From contig JAJVIM010000003.1 of NCBI GenBank assembly GCA_022071955.1, forward strand, positions 124,001-188,000: a stretch of DNA of 64,000 nt. Reading direction: 5' to 3'. Shown piece by piece: positions 32,668-41,394 of the stretch (position 1 is its first letter; each line of letters opens with the position of its first letter). The translations under genes were made by a program, and so were the position numbers. Under the pieces are notes generated by a model. It was not told where the DNA came from. It searched no databases and saw only the letters and a list, made by a program, of their open reading frames with translations. Source of the DNA: Anaerolineae bacterium. GTDB lineage: Bacteria; Chloroflexota; Anaerolineae; 4572-78; J111.

Positions 32668-33351
32668 ATGTCTGTTGATGAGTTAAAAAAAGAGGCCGGC
32701 GAAAAGGCCGTGGAGCAGGTTAAAAGCGGCATGGTGCTCGGTTTGGGTACCGGCTCGACGGCCTACTTTGCCGTGGACAAAATTGGCCGGTTGTGGCAGT
32801 CCGGCGAGCTGACCGACATTGTCGGCGTGCCCACCTCAGAAGCCACCGCCGAACACGCCCGCCGGTACGGGGTGCCGCTGGGCACACTCGACCAATACCC
32901 GGTCATCGATCTGGCCATTGACGGCGCCGACGAAGTAGACCCTCAGCTTGACGTCATCAAAGGGTTGGGCGGGGCGCTGCTGCGGGAAAAAATGATCGAA
33001 AGCGTGACCCGGCGGTTTATTGTGGTGGTTGATGAACGCAAACTCAGCGACCGGCTGGGGACGGTTAGCCCGCTGCCGGTTGAGGTGGTGCAATTCGGCT
33101 GGAAATTCACCGCCGGCCGATTGGCCGGGCTGGGCTGCGCCCCGGTGCTGCGCGGCGGCGAAGACTCGCCCTACGTGACCGATAACGGCAACTACATTTT
33201 GGACTGCCATTTTGCCGGGGGCATCACCAACGCGGCCGCGCTGGATCAACAACTCCAGGCGCTGCCGGGCGTGGTAGAGAACGGCCTCTTTTTGGGGTTG
33301 GCCAGCCAGGTGATCGCCGCCACCAGCGACGGCATCAAAATAATCGAATAA
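32668..33351 (+). CDS. rpiA: Ribose-5-phosphate isomerase A
   Basis: RpiA interconverts ribose 5-phosphate and ribulose 5-phosphate. The 227-residue protein has the family motifs GLGTGSTAYFAVD near the N-terminus, IDGADEVDPQLDVIKGLGGALLREK (in part) and VDERKLSDRLG. Its length equals that of bacterial RpiA. It directly follows tkt, with GGAGAGG upstream of the ATG, and is followed by an intrinsic terminator, so tkt-rpiA ends here. Confidence 0.96.
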   Translation: MSVDELKKEAGEKAVEQVKSGMVLGLGTGSTAYFAVDKIGRLWQSGELTDIVGVPTSEATAEHARRYGVPLGTLDQYPVIDLAIDGADEVDPQLDVIKGLGGALLREKMIESVTRRFIVVVDERKLSDRLGTVSPLPVEVVQFGWKFTAGRLAGLGCAPVLRGGEDSPYVTDNGNYILDCHFAGGITNAAALDQQLQALPGVVENGLFLGLASQVIAATSDGIKIIE

Positions 33352-33369
33352 CAGTTTTATCCAAATCCG

Positions 33370-33406
33370 GGAGTCCGAAACCGTAGTTTCGGACTCCTTT
33401 TTTTTA
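33370..33406 (+). terminator. Intrinsic terminator of tkt-rpiA
   Basis: GGAGTCCGAAAC (33370-33381) pairs perfectly with 33386-33397 around CGTA, followed directly by a run of nine T. This is a textbook rho-independent terminator. Confidence 0.92.
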
Positions 33407-33420
33407 TTCCCTGTTCCTAT

Positions 33421-33444
33421 AGGGGCGCTTCGCGAAGCGCCCCT
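33421..33444. repeat. Perfect 24-bp palindrome
   Basis: AGGGGCGCTTCG is followed immediately by its exact reverse complement. It lies between the terminator of rpiA and the convergent repeat-protein gene. It resembles the inner stems of the larger palindromic elements and may be a solo copy. Confidence 0.7.
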
Positions 33445-33477
33445 GCGCAATTTTCGTTGCTTCTGCCCGCCCCCGTT

Positions 33478-33840
33478 TTACTTGCGGCCGGTCAGCAGTT
33501 TCAGGCCGATGATCGCCCCGCCGACCAGCAGCCCAAACACTGCCGCCGCGCGCACATCAACCAGCACCCGCACCGAGCCGCTCACGTTTCTGGCGGCCAG
33601 CAGCAGCACCGAGCCTTCGGCGATGTCCACATTTTGAGCCACGATAACCCCGCCGCCGCCATCGGCGATGCTCACCGTTTGGCCGGCAATGACCAGCGCC
33701 CCACCATCCTGAATGTTAACATTCTGCCCCTGGATAAACGCCGCGCCGCCTTCTTCAATATTGACTGTTTCGCCGCGGATTACTCCCGCGCCGCCGTCAT
33801 TCACATTGACGGTTTCTGCCACAAGTTCTGTGTCGTTCAT
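33478..33840 (-). CDS. Small protein with 15-residue repeats, probable beta-solenoid with C-terminal membrane anchor
   Basis: The 120-residue protein has five consecutive 15-residue repeats (about 9-83) of the type QNVNIQDGGALVIAG, with alternating hydrophobic positions and Gly-Gly turns. Such periodicity indicates a right- or left-handed beta-solenoid. The last part (about 95-115) is a hydrophobic helix and a basic end, GLKLLTGRK, so it may be anchored in the membrane. The repeats resemble bactofilin-like or polymer-forming folds in style, but the family is not recognised. It is transcribed from the intergenic repeat region at 33.85 kb. Confidence 0.75.
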   Translation of the reverse strand: MNDTELVAETVNVNDGGAGVIRGETVNIEEGGAAFIQGQNVNIQDGGALVIAGQTVSIADGGGGVIVAQNVDIAEGSVLLLAARNVSGSVRVLVDVRAAAVFGLLVGGAIIGLKLLTGRK

Positions 33841-33862
33841 AATTTATTACTCCTTTGCAAGT

Positions 33863-33906
33863 AGGATTCAGGAGTCAGGAGTCGGGAATTAGGGGACTCC
33901 TGACCC
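33863..33906. repeat. Heptamer array with inverted end
   Basis: AGGATTC, AGGAGTC, AGGAGTC and GGGAATT run head to tail (33863-33890), followed by GGGACTCCTGACCC, which is complementary to the AGGAGTC units. It lies in the 318-bp gap between divergent genes. Confidence 0.75.
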
Positions 33907-33982
33907 GGTTTTTAAAAATTTGCGACCGAGTCCAAAACTGTGGTTTTGAACTCCATCTTCACCTGTTCCCCGGCGAGGCAGG

Positions 33983-34050
33983 GCGATTGCGAATTACGAA
34001 TTGCAACTCTGCAACCCTGCGACTCTGTGACTCGCCACCCGCCACCCGCC
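33983..34050. repeat. Mixed 7-bp and 8-bp tandem arrays
   Basis: GCGATTG, CGAATTA and CGAATTG are followed by octamers CAACTCTG, CAACCCTG and CGACTCTG and then GCCACCC twice. Together with the array at 33863-33906 it fills most of the gap. No gene is present between 33841 and 34158. Confidence 0.7.
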
Positions 34051-34114
34051 AAACTCTCATCCAGTATAACATACGCAGGAGTTGCCCAAAAGTTTTAAGC
34101 CGGCGCAAAAATTG

Positions 34115-34123
34115 TGGTATAAT
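34115..34123 (+). promoter_or_regulatory. Extended -10 promoter
   Basis: TGGTATAAT is an extended -10 element about 36 bases upstream of the molybdopterin-binding-like gene. No clear -35 is visible, which is acceptable for this promoter class. Confidence 0.6.
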
Positions 34124-34158
34124 TCCCGTCCAGCAAAACCAACCCTCAAAACCTGACT

Positions 34159-35124
34159 ATGAAAATCATCAACTGTCCGCTGGCCCAGGCAAATGGGCAC
34201 ATTTTACTCCACCATCAATTTGGCCCGGATGGCCGTAAAGTGCTGAAAAAAGGGAAAACCCTGACCGCAGCCGATGTCTCGCTGCTGGCATCTTTGGGCA
34301 AAACCGACGTGTATGTGGCCGTCCTCGATACTGACGACATCCCCGAAGACGAAGCCGCCAACCGAGTGGCCAATCGGCTAGCCGGGCCGGGCATTACTGC
34401 CGCCCCGGCGGCCGGCGGCCGGGCCAACCTGCTGGCCGAATCCGGCGGCCTGTTTGCCGTTGACCCCGGCCGGTTGCTCGATTTGAACTGCTGCCCCGGC
34501 GTAACGCTGGGCACGCTGCCGGCCAACACGGTAGTCCAACCCAAACAGCAGGTGGCCACGCTCAAAATCATCCCGTACAGCATTCCCCGGCCGGTGCTGG
34601 CCCAGGCCGAATCGCTGGCAGCGCATGTGGTGCAGCTCAAACCGTTTGTGGTCAAACAGGCCGTGTTGATCACCACCGGCAGCACCGCCGCCCGCGACAG
34701 CGTGACCGGCAGTTTTACCCCGCCGCTGCGCGACCGGCTGGCCGCTTACGGCGCTCACCTGGCCGAAGGCCCCTACGTGGCCGAGGATGTCGCGGCGATT
34801 ACCGAGGCATTGGCGGCAGCGATTAACTCGAACGCGGATATGATTCTCATTGCCGGCGAAACCTCGGTGATGGATGAAAACGACATCACCCCGCAGGCCA
34901 TCAAAGCCATTGGCGGCGAGGTGGTGCAGCACGGCGTGCCGGTGGAGCCGGGCAATTTGCTGTTGCTGGCCTATCACGGCGCGGTGCCAATTGTCGGCGC
35001 GCCGGGCTGCGCCCGCAGCAAAAATTACAACGTTGTCGATATGGTGCTGCCCCGGCTGGCCGCCGGCGAGCGGCTGACCCGCCGCGATTTGATGGCTCTG
35101 GGGCATGGGGGTCTGCTTAAATGA
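34159..35124 (+). CDS. Molybdopterin-binding-like protein
   Basis: The 321-residue protein resembles stand-alone MoeA/MogA-type molybdopterin-binding proteins. The C-terminal half has the MoCF-type fold with LITTGSTAARDSV, AEGPYVAEDVAAI, MILIAGETSVMDENDITP and GAPGCARSKNYNVVD. The N-terminal part GHILLHHQFGPDGRKVLKKG also fits this family. It lacks the domains of full MoeA. The stop overlaps the ATG of the lipoprotein gene by four bases (ATGA). It is unclear whether it binds molybdopterin or another nucleotide here, since no Mo-enzyme gene lies nearby. Confidence 0.8.
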   Translation: MKIINCPLAQANGHILLHHQFGPDGRKVLKKGKTLTAADVSLLASLGKTDVYVAVLDTDDIPEDEAANRVANRLAGPGITAAPAAGGRANLLAESGGLFAVDPGRLLDLNCCPGVTLGTLPANTVVQPKQQVATLKIIPYSIPRPVLAQAESLAAHVVQLKPFVVKQAVLITTGSTAARDSVTGSFTPPLRDRLAAYGAHLAEGPYVAEDVAAITEALAAAINSNADMILIAGETSVMDENDITPQAIKAIGGEVVQHGVPVEPGNLLLLAYHGAVPIVGAPGCARSKNYNVVDMVLPRLAAGERLTRRDLMALGHGGLLK

Positions 35125-36971
35125 AAACTATCCCGCTGGCGTTGCTGGCCGGGCTGCTGGCGGCGCTATTCTTTGCCGCCTGCCAGCCGCAAGGCCCCAG
35201 CCAGGTTTTTATTGAAGTTGACGGCAACCGCCAAACCCTCACCACCGAAGCCGCCACCGTGCGCGACGCGCTGCAACAGGCCGGCATCGAGCTGGACAAG
35301 CTCGACCGGGTGAAGCCCGACCTGTACACTCAACTTGAGCCGGGGCTGACCATTATTGTCACCCGCGTGCGCGAGGAAATGGAAACCCGGCGCGAGGTGG
35401 TGCCGTTTGAGCGCACAACCGTGGTCAACGAGGCGCTGGCCCCCGGCGAAAGCCGCATGGCCCAACTGGGCGTCAACGGCGAGGACGAAATCACCGTGCG
35501 GGTGGTGTTTGAGGATGATCAGGAAGTCAGCCGCACTGAAGTGTCGCGGGTCACGGTTTCGCCGCCGGTTTCTGAAATTATGGTCATCGGCCCCACCGAC
35601 ACCCTGCCCACCGTGCAAATTGAGGGCACTATCGCCTACATGTCCAACGGCAACGCCTGGCTGATGCGCAGCAGCAACAGCAGCCGGCGGGCGCTGACCA
35701 CGCAGGGCCAGCTCGATGGGCAGGTATTTGGCCTGTCGCCGGATGGCCGGCACCTGGCTTACACCACCCAGCTCACCCAAAGCATCGAAGCCCCGCTCAA
35801 CGAATTGTGGCTGGCTTCAACCACCATCGTCGGCGAGCCGCCCATCACCGTGGGCGTGCGGGGCGTGCTCAACGCCGAATGGTCGCCGGTGATCAGCCGC
35901 CCGCTGCTGGCCTACAGCACCGCCCAGCGCAGCGCCACCCCGCCCGGCTGGCAGGCCAACAACGATCTGTGGCTCTTTGAGCCGCCCGTCACCCGGCCCG
36001 ATGGCTCCGGCGAGTGGTCGCCCGGCTCAAAACCGGTGCAACTCATCGCGCCCAACACGCAGGGGCTGTACCCGTGGTGGGGCACCAGCTTTGCCTGGTC
36101 GCCGGACGGCACGCAGTTGGCCTACGCCCGCGCCGACCAGATTGGCGTGGTCAAACTGATCACCGCCAGCGCCACACTCAGCAGCAGCCTGACGCCATTG
36201 GTCGATTTTGTGCCGCTGCAAACATTTAGCGATTGGGTGTGGGTGCCGGGCCTCAGTTGGTCGCCGGACGGCAAATTTATTGCCGCCGCCGTTCACGGCT
36301 CGCCGCTGGCCGCCGAACCGCCGGAAGAAAGCCAGGTTTTTGACCTGTGGCTGTTCAGCGCCGATGGCGCGTTTTCGGCCAAAGTTGCCGGGCAGGTGGG
36401 CATGTGGAGCAACCCCGCCTGGGGCAGCGCCGGCATCGCCTTTGGCCGGGCCGTCAACCCGCTGCAATCGGTGAACAGCCGCTACGCCATCCAGCTCATC
36501 GACCGAGATGGCAGCAATTCGCGCCAGCTTTTCCCGTTTCAGCAGGAGCCGGGCGTGCAGTTCCCGGAACTGGTCTGGTCGCCGGGTGGCGAGAATTTGC
36601 TGTTTGTGTTTAACGGCAATCTGTACGTAACCGGCCCGTACGGCGGCGCGCCGCTCCAGCTCAGTAGCGATGGCCAGGCCAGCCGGCCGCAGTGGGCGCT
36701 GGCCTCGGCCCAGATTTTTACCAGCACTCAGTTAAGCATCACTCCGACAGCCACCCTGACGGCCACCGCCGCGCCATCGGCTACCCCATCGGCCACACCG
36801 ACAGCGCCGCCCACCAAAACCCCCACCCGCACCGCCACGCCGACGCCATCGCCATCGGCCACCCCCACCGAACGCCGCCCGTCGCCGACGCCAACCCGCA
36901 CGCCCAGCCGCAGCCCCACGCCCCGCCCGGCCACGCCCACCCGCCCGGCCACGCCGGCGGGAGTCGGCTGA
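35121..36971 (+). CDS. Lipoprotein with DUF348-G5 and beta-propeller domains
   Basis: The 616-residue protein has a signal peptide with lipobox FFAAC (C21). A DUF348-like segment (about 28-70, VRDALQQAGIEL) and a G5 domain (about 80-155, VVPFERTTVVNEALAPGES) are followed by WD40/TolB-like repeats with the SPDG motif (LSPDGRHLAYT, WSPDGTQLAYA, WSPDGKFIAAA). The last 70 residues are almost only Thr, Pro, Ser and Ala. G5 domains bind N-acetylglucosamine-containing glycans, so attachment to the cell wall is possible. The combination with a propeller instead of a resuscitation-factor domain is unusual. It overlaps both neighbours by one to four bases. Confidence 0.88.
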   Translation: MKTIPLALLAGLLAALFFAACQPQGPSQVFIEVDGNRQTLTTEAATVRDALQQAGIELDKLDRVKPDLYTQLEPGLTIIVTRVREEMETRREVVPFERTTVVNEALAPGESRMAQLGVNGEDEITVRVVFEDDQEVSRTEVSRVTVSPPVSEIMVIGPTDTLPTVQIEGTIAYMSNGNAWLMRSSNSSRRALTTQGQLDGQVFGLSPDGRHLAYTTQLTQSIEAPLNELWLASTTIVGEPPITVGVRGVLNAEWSPVISRPLLAYSTAQRSATPPGWQANNDLWLFEPPVTRPDGSGEWSPGSKPVQLIAPNTQGLYPWWGTSFAWSPDGTQLAYARADQIGVVKLITASATLSSSLTPLVDFVPLQTFSDWVWVPGLSWSPDGKFIAAAVHGSPLAAEPPEESQVFDLWLFSADGAFSAKVAGQVGMWSNPAWGSAGIAFGRAVNPLQSVNSRYAIQLIDRDGSNSRQLFPFQQEPGVQFPELVWSPGGENLLFVFNGNLYVTGPYGGAPLQLSSDGQASRPQWALASAQIFTSTQLSITPTATLTATAAPSATPSATPTAPPTKTPTRTATPTPSPSATPTERRPSPTPTRTPSRSPTPRPATPTRPATPAGVG

Positions 36972-38170
36972 TGCGATATTTTGTTGTTTTTACGGTGCTG
37001 CTGTTTGCCCTGGCGGCGCTGCTGCGGGTTGACTTCTTTTTTACTATTTTTTACCTGTTTATCGGTGTGTATCTTTTTTCGCGGCTTTGGTCGCGGCGCA
37101 TGCTCAAAAACATCCGGGTCACCCGGCAGGCCCCGGAGCGCGCCTTTTTGGGCGAACAAATCAGCGTGGCCCTGACCATCCAAAACCGCAGCCGGCTGCC
37201 GGTGCCGTGGCTCACCCTGAGCGAAACATTTTCGGCGGCGCTGTCCAGCCCGCCTTTTTTCCGGCAGGTGATTTCGCTGGGCAGCCGCGACACGCACCAC
37301 CTGAGTTACACCGTTCACGCCCGGCAGCGCGGCTATTTTCAGTTGGGGCCGCTGCAACTGGAAACTGGCGACCTGCTCGGCATCAACCGCCGGCTGCACA
37401 GCCAGGTTGACCCCAACCCGCTGATTGTGTACCCCAAAATCGTCCCCATTTCCAAACTGAGCCTGCCCACCCACAGCCCGCAGGTGATTCTGCCCACGCC
37501 GGTGCCGCTGTTTCAAGACACCAGCCGCATGACCGGCGTTAAACAGTACGTGGCCGGCGACAACCCGCGCCACATTCACTGGCCGGCCACAGCCCGGCAG
37601 GCGCAGGTGCTGGTGAAACAATTTGATACGGCCATTGCCCGCGACAACGCCATTTTTTTAAATTTTAACCGCGATGATTACGGTCGCACCGGGCAGGCAT
37701 CCATTGCCACGGAGATGGCCGTTGTGGCGGCAGCGTCGCTGGCCAACCACATGGCCGTGGTTGAAGCGCTGCCGGTGGGGCTGTACGCCTGGGGCAGCGA
37801 CCCGCTGACCGGCAGCGAGCAGCTTTTCAGGCTCGCCCCGGAGCGCGGGCGCGGCCACCTGATGCAAATTCTGGAAATACTGGCCCGGGTTGAAACCGTG
37901 GCCGGCATCGATTTTTCCGGCTGGGCCTGGCAGCAAGCCCTGCACCTGGCCTGGGGCACCACCGTGATCATTATCACCTCCACCGAATCCGAAGCGCTGG
38001 TGCGCCTGTGCCTGCTGCTCAAAAAATCGGGCTTGCGGGTGGCGGTGGCGCTGATTCAACCCATCCCCTACAACTACCCGCTCACCCAAAAACTGCCGGC
38101 GCTGAATATTCCCACCACGGTAATTGAACGAGAGCGAGATTTGGAAGTATGTATCCCCAACGTCCGATAG
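36971..38170 (+). CDS. DUF58 domain membrane protein
   Basis: The 399-residue protein starts with two transmembrane helices (about 2-42), then a soluble domain with beta strands and a DUF58 signature DNPRHIHWPATARQAQVLV. DUF58 proteins usually accompany MoxR ATPases and transglutaminase-like genes. Its ATG overlaps the stop of the lipoprotein gene (TGATG), which fixes this start over longer frames. It ends 22 bp inside the next gene. MoxR and transglutaminase genes are absent nearby. Confidence 0.88.
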   Translation: MRYFVVFTVLLFALAALLRVDFFFTIFYLFIGVYLFSRLWSRRMLKNIRVTRQAPERAFLGEQISVALTIQNRSRLPVPWLTLSETFSAALSSPPFFRQVISLGSRDTHHLSYTVHARQRGYFQLGPLQLETGDLLGINRRLHSQVDPNPLIVYPKIVPISKLSLPTHSPQVILPTPVPLFQDTSRMTGVKQYVAGDNPRHIHWPATARQAQVLVKQFDTAIARDNAIFLNFNRDDYGRTGQASIATEMAVVAAASLANHMAVVEALPVGLYAWGSDPLTGSEQLFRLAPERGRGHLMQILEILARVETVAGIDFSGWAWQQALHLAWGTTVIIITSTESEALVRLCLLLKKSGLRVAVALIQPIPYNYPLTQKLPALNIPTTVIERERDLEVCIPNVR

Positions 38171-39723
38171 AGCCGGACAAAGTTATCCACGTGCCGCGCC
38201 AGCCGTGGGCCGACAACCTGTTTCGGCCGGCGCTGGTCATCGCTATGATTATGTGTTTGAATTACGCGCTGGTTAAACTGACCTGGCTGATCAACCCGGA
38301 TTGGAGCGCGACCTACTTTTTGCTGGGTATGTTTCTGACCACCGTTGAGGCGATTTACTCGCACCGGGTGTTGCACCACTACCGCATGCGGGGCGGCTCG
38401 CTGCTGCGCTACCGGCTGGTAGAACTGGGGATGCTGCTGGTGCTGCTCAAACTGCTCAGTTATTTGAACAAGCCGTGGGACGCCATCGCCGCCGAACTGG
38501 TTTATTTGCGGGAAGACCCCAACCTGTTTTTCAGCGTCGAGTACGCCATCCTGATTACGCTGGCCATGCTGGCCTGGACGGCCGCCGTTTACACGATTGA
38601 GGACATTGAAGCGCTGTACGACCCCTACGAAGACAGCGGGCTGGCGCTCGACAGCCTGGCGCTGCGCTTTTTTTGGGGCGGCGCAATTTTGGTGCTGCTT
38701 TCCGGCATCACCCGCTGGGTGGCCGTGGCCGGCCCCGACAGCCTGACCAACCTCTACCGGCCGTCGCTGGGCGGGATTGTGTTCAACGTGCTCATTTATT
38801 TTGTGCTGGGATTGGTGCTGCTCAGCCAGGTTAATTTAACCCGGCTGCAACTGCGCTGGCAGGTGCAAAAAATCCCGGTGGTGGCCGGGCTGCCCCGGCG
38901 CTGGGCCAGAGACGGGCTGCTGTTTCTGGCGCTGGTCGGCCTGCTGGCTTTTGTCCTGCCCACTCATTTTACAATGGGTCTGTTGGAAACCGCCGGCATT
39001 GTGGTGGGGATCATCATTCAGGCCATTATCTTTTTGTTTTATCTGGCGGTGTTCCTGATTACGCTGCCGTTTGCGCTGCTGCTCAGCCTGATTCAGGGTG
39101 CGCCGTCGCCCGCCGCTGCACCGCCGCTGCAACCACCTGTGCTGCCACCCCCGCCCGCCGACACCGCGCCCTCGCCCTGGTTTGAGATTTTGCAATCGCT
39201 CATTTTCTGGATTGTGGCGGTGGGGGCGGTGATCTATCTGGTAAAAACCTATTTTGACGACCGGCCGGCGCTGCTGGAGCGACTAAAAAATTTCAGGCTG
39301 ATCGCCTCCCTGCGCCGACTGCTGAGCCACTGGCGAACGCTGCTGCGCCGCTGGGGCCGGGCCGGGCTGCAACTGCTGCCCGACCGGCTCAAACTGCCGG
39401 CGACCCGCAGGGCGGTGGCCCAACTTTCGCCGGGCAATTGGCTGGAATTGCGCCAGCTTTCGCCGCGCCAGCGAATTTTGCGCTACTATTTAAATGTGCT
39501 GCAACAGGCGGAAACAAAAGGGCCGGCCCGGCGGCAGGCTGAAACGCCGTACGAATACGAGCCGGAGTTGCGGCAATCGCTGCCGGATGTGGAAGCGGAT
39601 ATTCACGACATCACCGAGGTGTTTGTGCGGGCACGCTACAGCCGGCAGGAGTTTGGCCCGCAGCAGGCGTCATCAGTGCGAAGCTATTGGCGGCGTATCA
39701 AAAAGGCCCTGCGCCGCCACTAA
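38149..39723 (+). CDS. DUF4129-type membrane protein
   Basis: The 524-residue protein has about eight hydrophobic helices in its first 310 residues, a Pro/Ala-rich stretch, a further helix and a soluble C-terminal end matching the DUF4129 style (PRQRILRYYLNVLQQAE, then TPYEYEPEL and ITEVFVRARYS). DUF4129 is frequently at the C-terminus of transglutaminase-like membrane proteins. Here the enzyme domain is missing. It overlaps the DUF58 gene by 22 bp, and its stop overlaps that of the convergent metallophosphoesterase gene. Confidence 0.8.
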   Translation: MYPQRPIEPDKVIHVPRQPWADNLFRPALVIAMIMCLNYALVKLTWLINPDWSATYFLLGMFLTTVEAIYSHRVLHHYRMRGGSLLRYRLVELGMLLVLLKLLSYLNKPWDAIAAELVYLREDPNLFFSVEYAILITLAMLAWTAAVYTIEDIEALYDPYEDSGLALDSLALRFFWGGAILVLLSGITRWVAVAGPDSLTNLYRPSLGGIVFNVLIYFVLGLVLLSQVNLTRLQLRWQVQKIPVVAGLPRRWARDGLLFLALVGLLAFVLPTHFTMGLLETAGIVVGIIIQAIIFLFYLAVFLITLPFALLLSLIQGAPSPAAAPPLQPPVLPPPPADTAPSPWFEILQSLIFWIVAVGAVIYLVKTYFDDRPALLERLKNFRLIASLRRLLSHWRTLLRRWGRAGLQLLPDRLKLPATRRAVAQLSPGNWLELRQLSPRQRILRYYLNVLQQAETKGPARRQAETPYEYEPELRQSLPDVEADIHDITEVFVRARYSRQEFGPQQASSVRSYWRRIKKALRRH

Positions 39724-40967
39724 CCCCCCGTCACCGAAAAGAGGATGATTTCCGGCGGGCAGAGCAGCCGCATGCGCGGTGCGCTCAATCCTTCCAGCCC
39801 GATGCCGCGGCTGATGTACAGCGTGGTGCCGTTTTCCTGATAGCGGCCCATTTCGTACCGTTTGCCGGTGACGCTGCTGGTGAGAATGGCCCCGTAGCCC
39901 GGCACCCGAAACTGGCCGCCGTGGGTGTGGCCGCACAAATACAGGTCGATGCCGTGATGCTGCACCAGCGGCATCAGTTCCGGCGAGTGATACAGCAGCA
40001 GCCGCATCGAATCAATCGGGGTCAGTTCGACCAGCCGTTTAAACGCCGAGGCGTCCGACTCCAGATCGTGCTCGCAGTCAAGCCCGAGCAGCGACAACCG
40101 GCGGCCATCGGCCAGCGACAGCACGGCCACTTCATCGCGCAGCAGGCGAATATTGGTCAGCCCGTCAAACAACGAGGGGGTGGTGTTGCGCGGGTCAACC
40201 GGGGGACTGCCCAAAATGGCGTACACGCCCAGCGGCGCGCTCAGTTTTTCCAGCACTTTGCGCACCTCGGCGCGGGCGATGGGGTCGTCCACGTAAGACA
40301 GGTTGAGGTAATCGCCGGTGATCACAATGATCTCCGGCCGGGCCTCCGCCACCAGTTGCAGCAGGCGCGATTCGCGGGGGGTGAGCCGTTCCACGTGCAG
40401 GTCGCTCAAATGGAGCAGCCGCAGCGGCGAAGCGTTGGCCGGCCAGCGGGTGGCGCGGGCATCCTGCTCGGTGAGCGCCAGGGCAAACGGCTCGTGCAGC
40501 GCGCCCCACAGGTACACGCCACTGCCAAACAATTGCAGCGCCGTTAGCACAAGCAGCGCCCCAACCGCACCGGAAAAGCCGCCAATCAGCGCGGCGATAA
40601 CCACGGCCAGCACGCGCGGCACGGTGGTAGCCACCAACTGCGGGCCGATCGGCCCAAATGATCGTCGCGAGTGGGGCAGCCACCAAAACAGCAGCCAGTC
40701 GCCGGCGGCAAAGGGCAGGTACAGCGCCGCCGCAGCCACCGCCAGCGAGCCAACCAGCGCCTGCCACGCCAGCCAACTCACGGCTGTCGCCAGCAGCAGC
40801 ACCGCGGCCAACTGCCAGTTATTCCAGCGCGCCGGCACGTGGGTGAGCAAAAACAGCTTGTGCAAAAAACGCTCCTCAAGCACGTTTTCCTGCGGCGGAA
40901 TCCGGGCCTCGGCCGCGGACTGGATGGAAATTTCAAAAAGAGCTGGGGGTGAAACGGGTGTTGTCAT
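39720..40967 (-). CDS. Membrane-anchored metallophosphoesterase
   Basis: The 415-residue protein has about four to five N-terminal transmembrane helices, then a calcineurin-like domain (about 190-410) with LLHLSDLHVE, VITGDYLNL and LCGHTHGGQF, the metal-binding Asp/His set. Such YkuE-like enzymes act on phosphoesters, including UDP-diacylglucosamine in LpxH-type relatives. The stop codon overlaps the stop of the convergent DUF4129 gene, and its start overlaps the end of the RsbW-like gene by four bases, so it is translationally coupled to that gene. Confidence 0.88.
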   Translation of the reverse strand: MTTPVSPPALFEISIQSAAEARIPPQENVLEERFLHKLFLLTHVPARWNNWQLAAVLLLATAVSWLAWQALVGSLAVAAAALYLPFAAGDWLLFWWLPHSRRSFGPIGPQLVATTVPRVLAVVIAALIGGFSGAVGALLVLTALQLFGSGVYLWGALHEPFALALTEQDARATRWPANASPLRLLHLSDLHVERLTPRESRLLQLVAEARPEIIVITGDYLNLSYVDDPIARAEVRKVLEKLSAPLGVYAILGSPPVDPRNTTPSLFDGLTNIRLLRDEVAVLSLADGRRLSLLGLDCEHDLESDASAFKRLVELTPIDSMRLLLYHSPELMPLVQHHGIDLYLCGHTHGGQFRVPGYGAILTSSVTGKRYEMGRYQENGTTLYISRGIGLEGLSAPRMRLLCPPEIILFSVTGG

Positions 40968-41380
40968 TTGTTTTTAAAAAGGCGTAATTGATTTCCCTGA
41001 GGCGTGTTGAATTTAAACTCAACCCGGTCCATCAGTTTGTGGATAAAAAACAACCCCATGCCCCGGCTGCTTCTTTCTGCCAGCGGGGCGGTGGGGTCCA
41101 GCACGGGCACCTGATCGGGGTCAAACGCCTGCCCGTAATCGCAAATTACAATTTGCAGCCCTTTCGGTTTGGCGGTACAGGTGATTTCGATGGTGCCCTC
41201 ACCCTGACCGCCGTAGGCATGCTCAATAATATTTGAGCATGCTTCATCAACGGCCATTTGGACGGCGTAAACGGCTTTGTCATCGAGGCCGGCCTGGGTA
41301 GCGGCGTCGATCACAAAATCAGCAATGATAGCTAAATTTTCAAACTGCCCGTTAATTTCGAGCGTGTGCGTTGACTTCAT
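40964..41380 (-). CDS. RsbW-like anti-sigma/HATPase kinase
   Basis: The 138-residue protein is a single HATPase_c_2 domain with MAVDEACSNIIEHAYGG, VICDYGQAFDP and SSRGMGLFFIHKLMD, the N, G1 and G2 boxes of serine kinases that control anti-sigma antagonists. It probably phosphorylates and binds the STAS protein encoded just upstream. No sigma factor or PP2C phosphatase gene is in the window. Its stop overlaps the metallophosphoesterase start (ATGA). Confidence 0.9.
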   Translation of the reverse strand: MKSTHTLEINGQFENLAIIADFVIDAATQAGLDDKAVYAVQMAVDEACSNIIEHAYGGQGEGTIEITCTAKPKGLQIVICDYGQAFDPDQVPVLDPTAPLAERSSRGMGLFFIHKLMDRVEFKFNTPQGNQLRLFKNK

Positions 41381-41394
41381 TAAAAATCTACGGC

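Noticed and set aside
36692..36970. A longer N-terminus for the DUF58 protein
   Set aside because: The extension is a His/Pro-rich translation of the Thr/Pro tail of the lipoprotein in another frame. The ATG at 36971 is followed directly by membrane helices.
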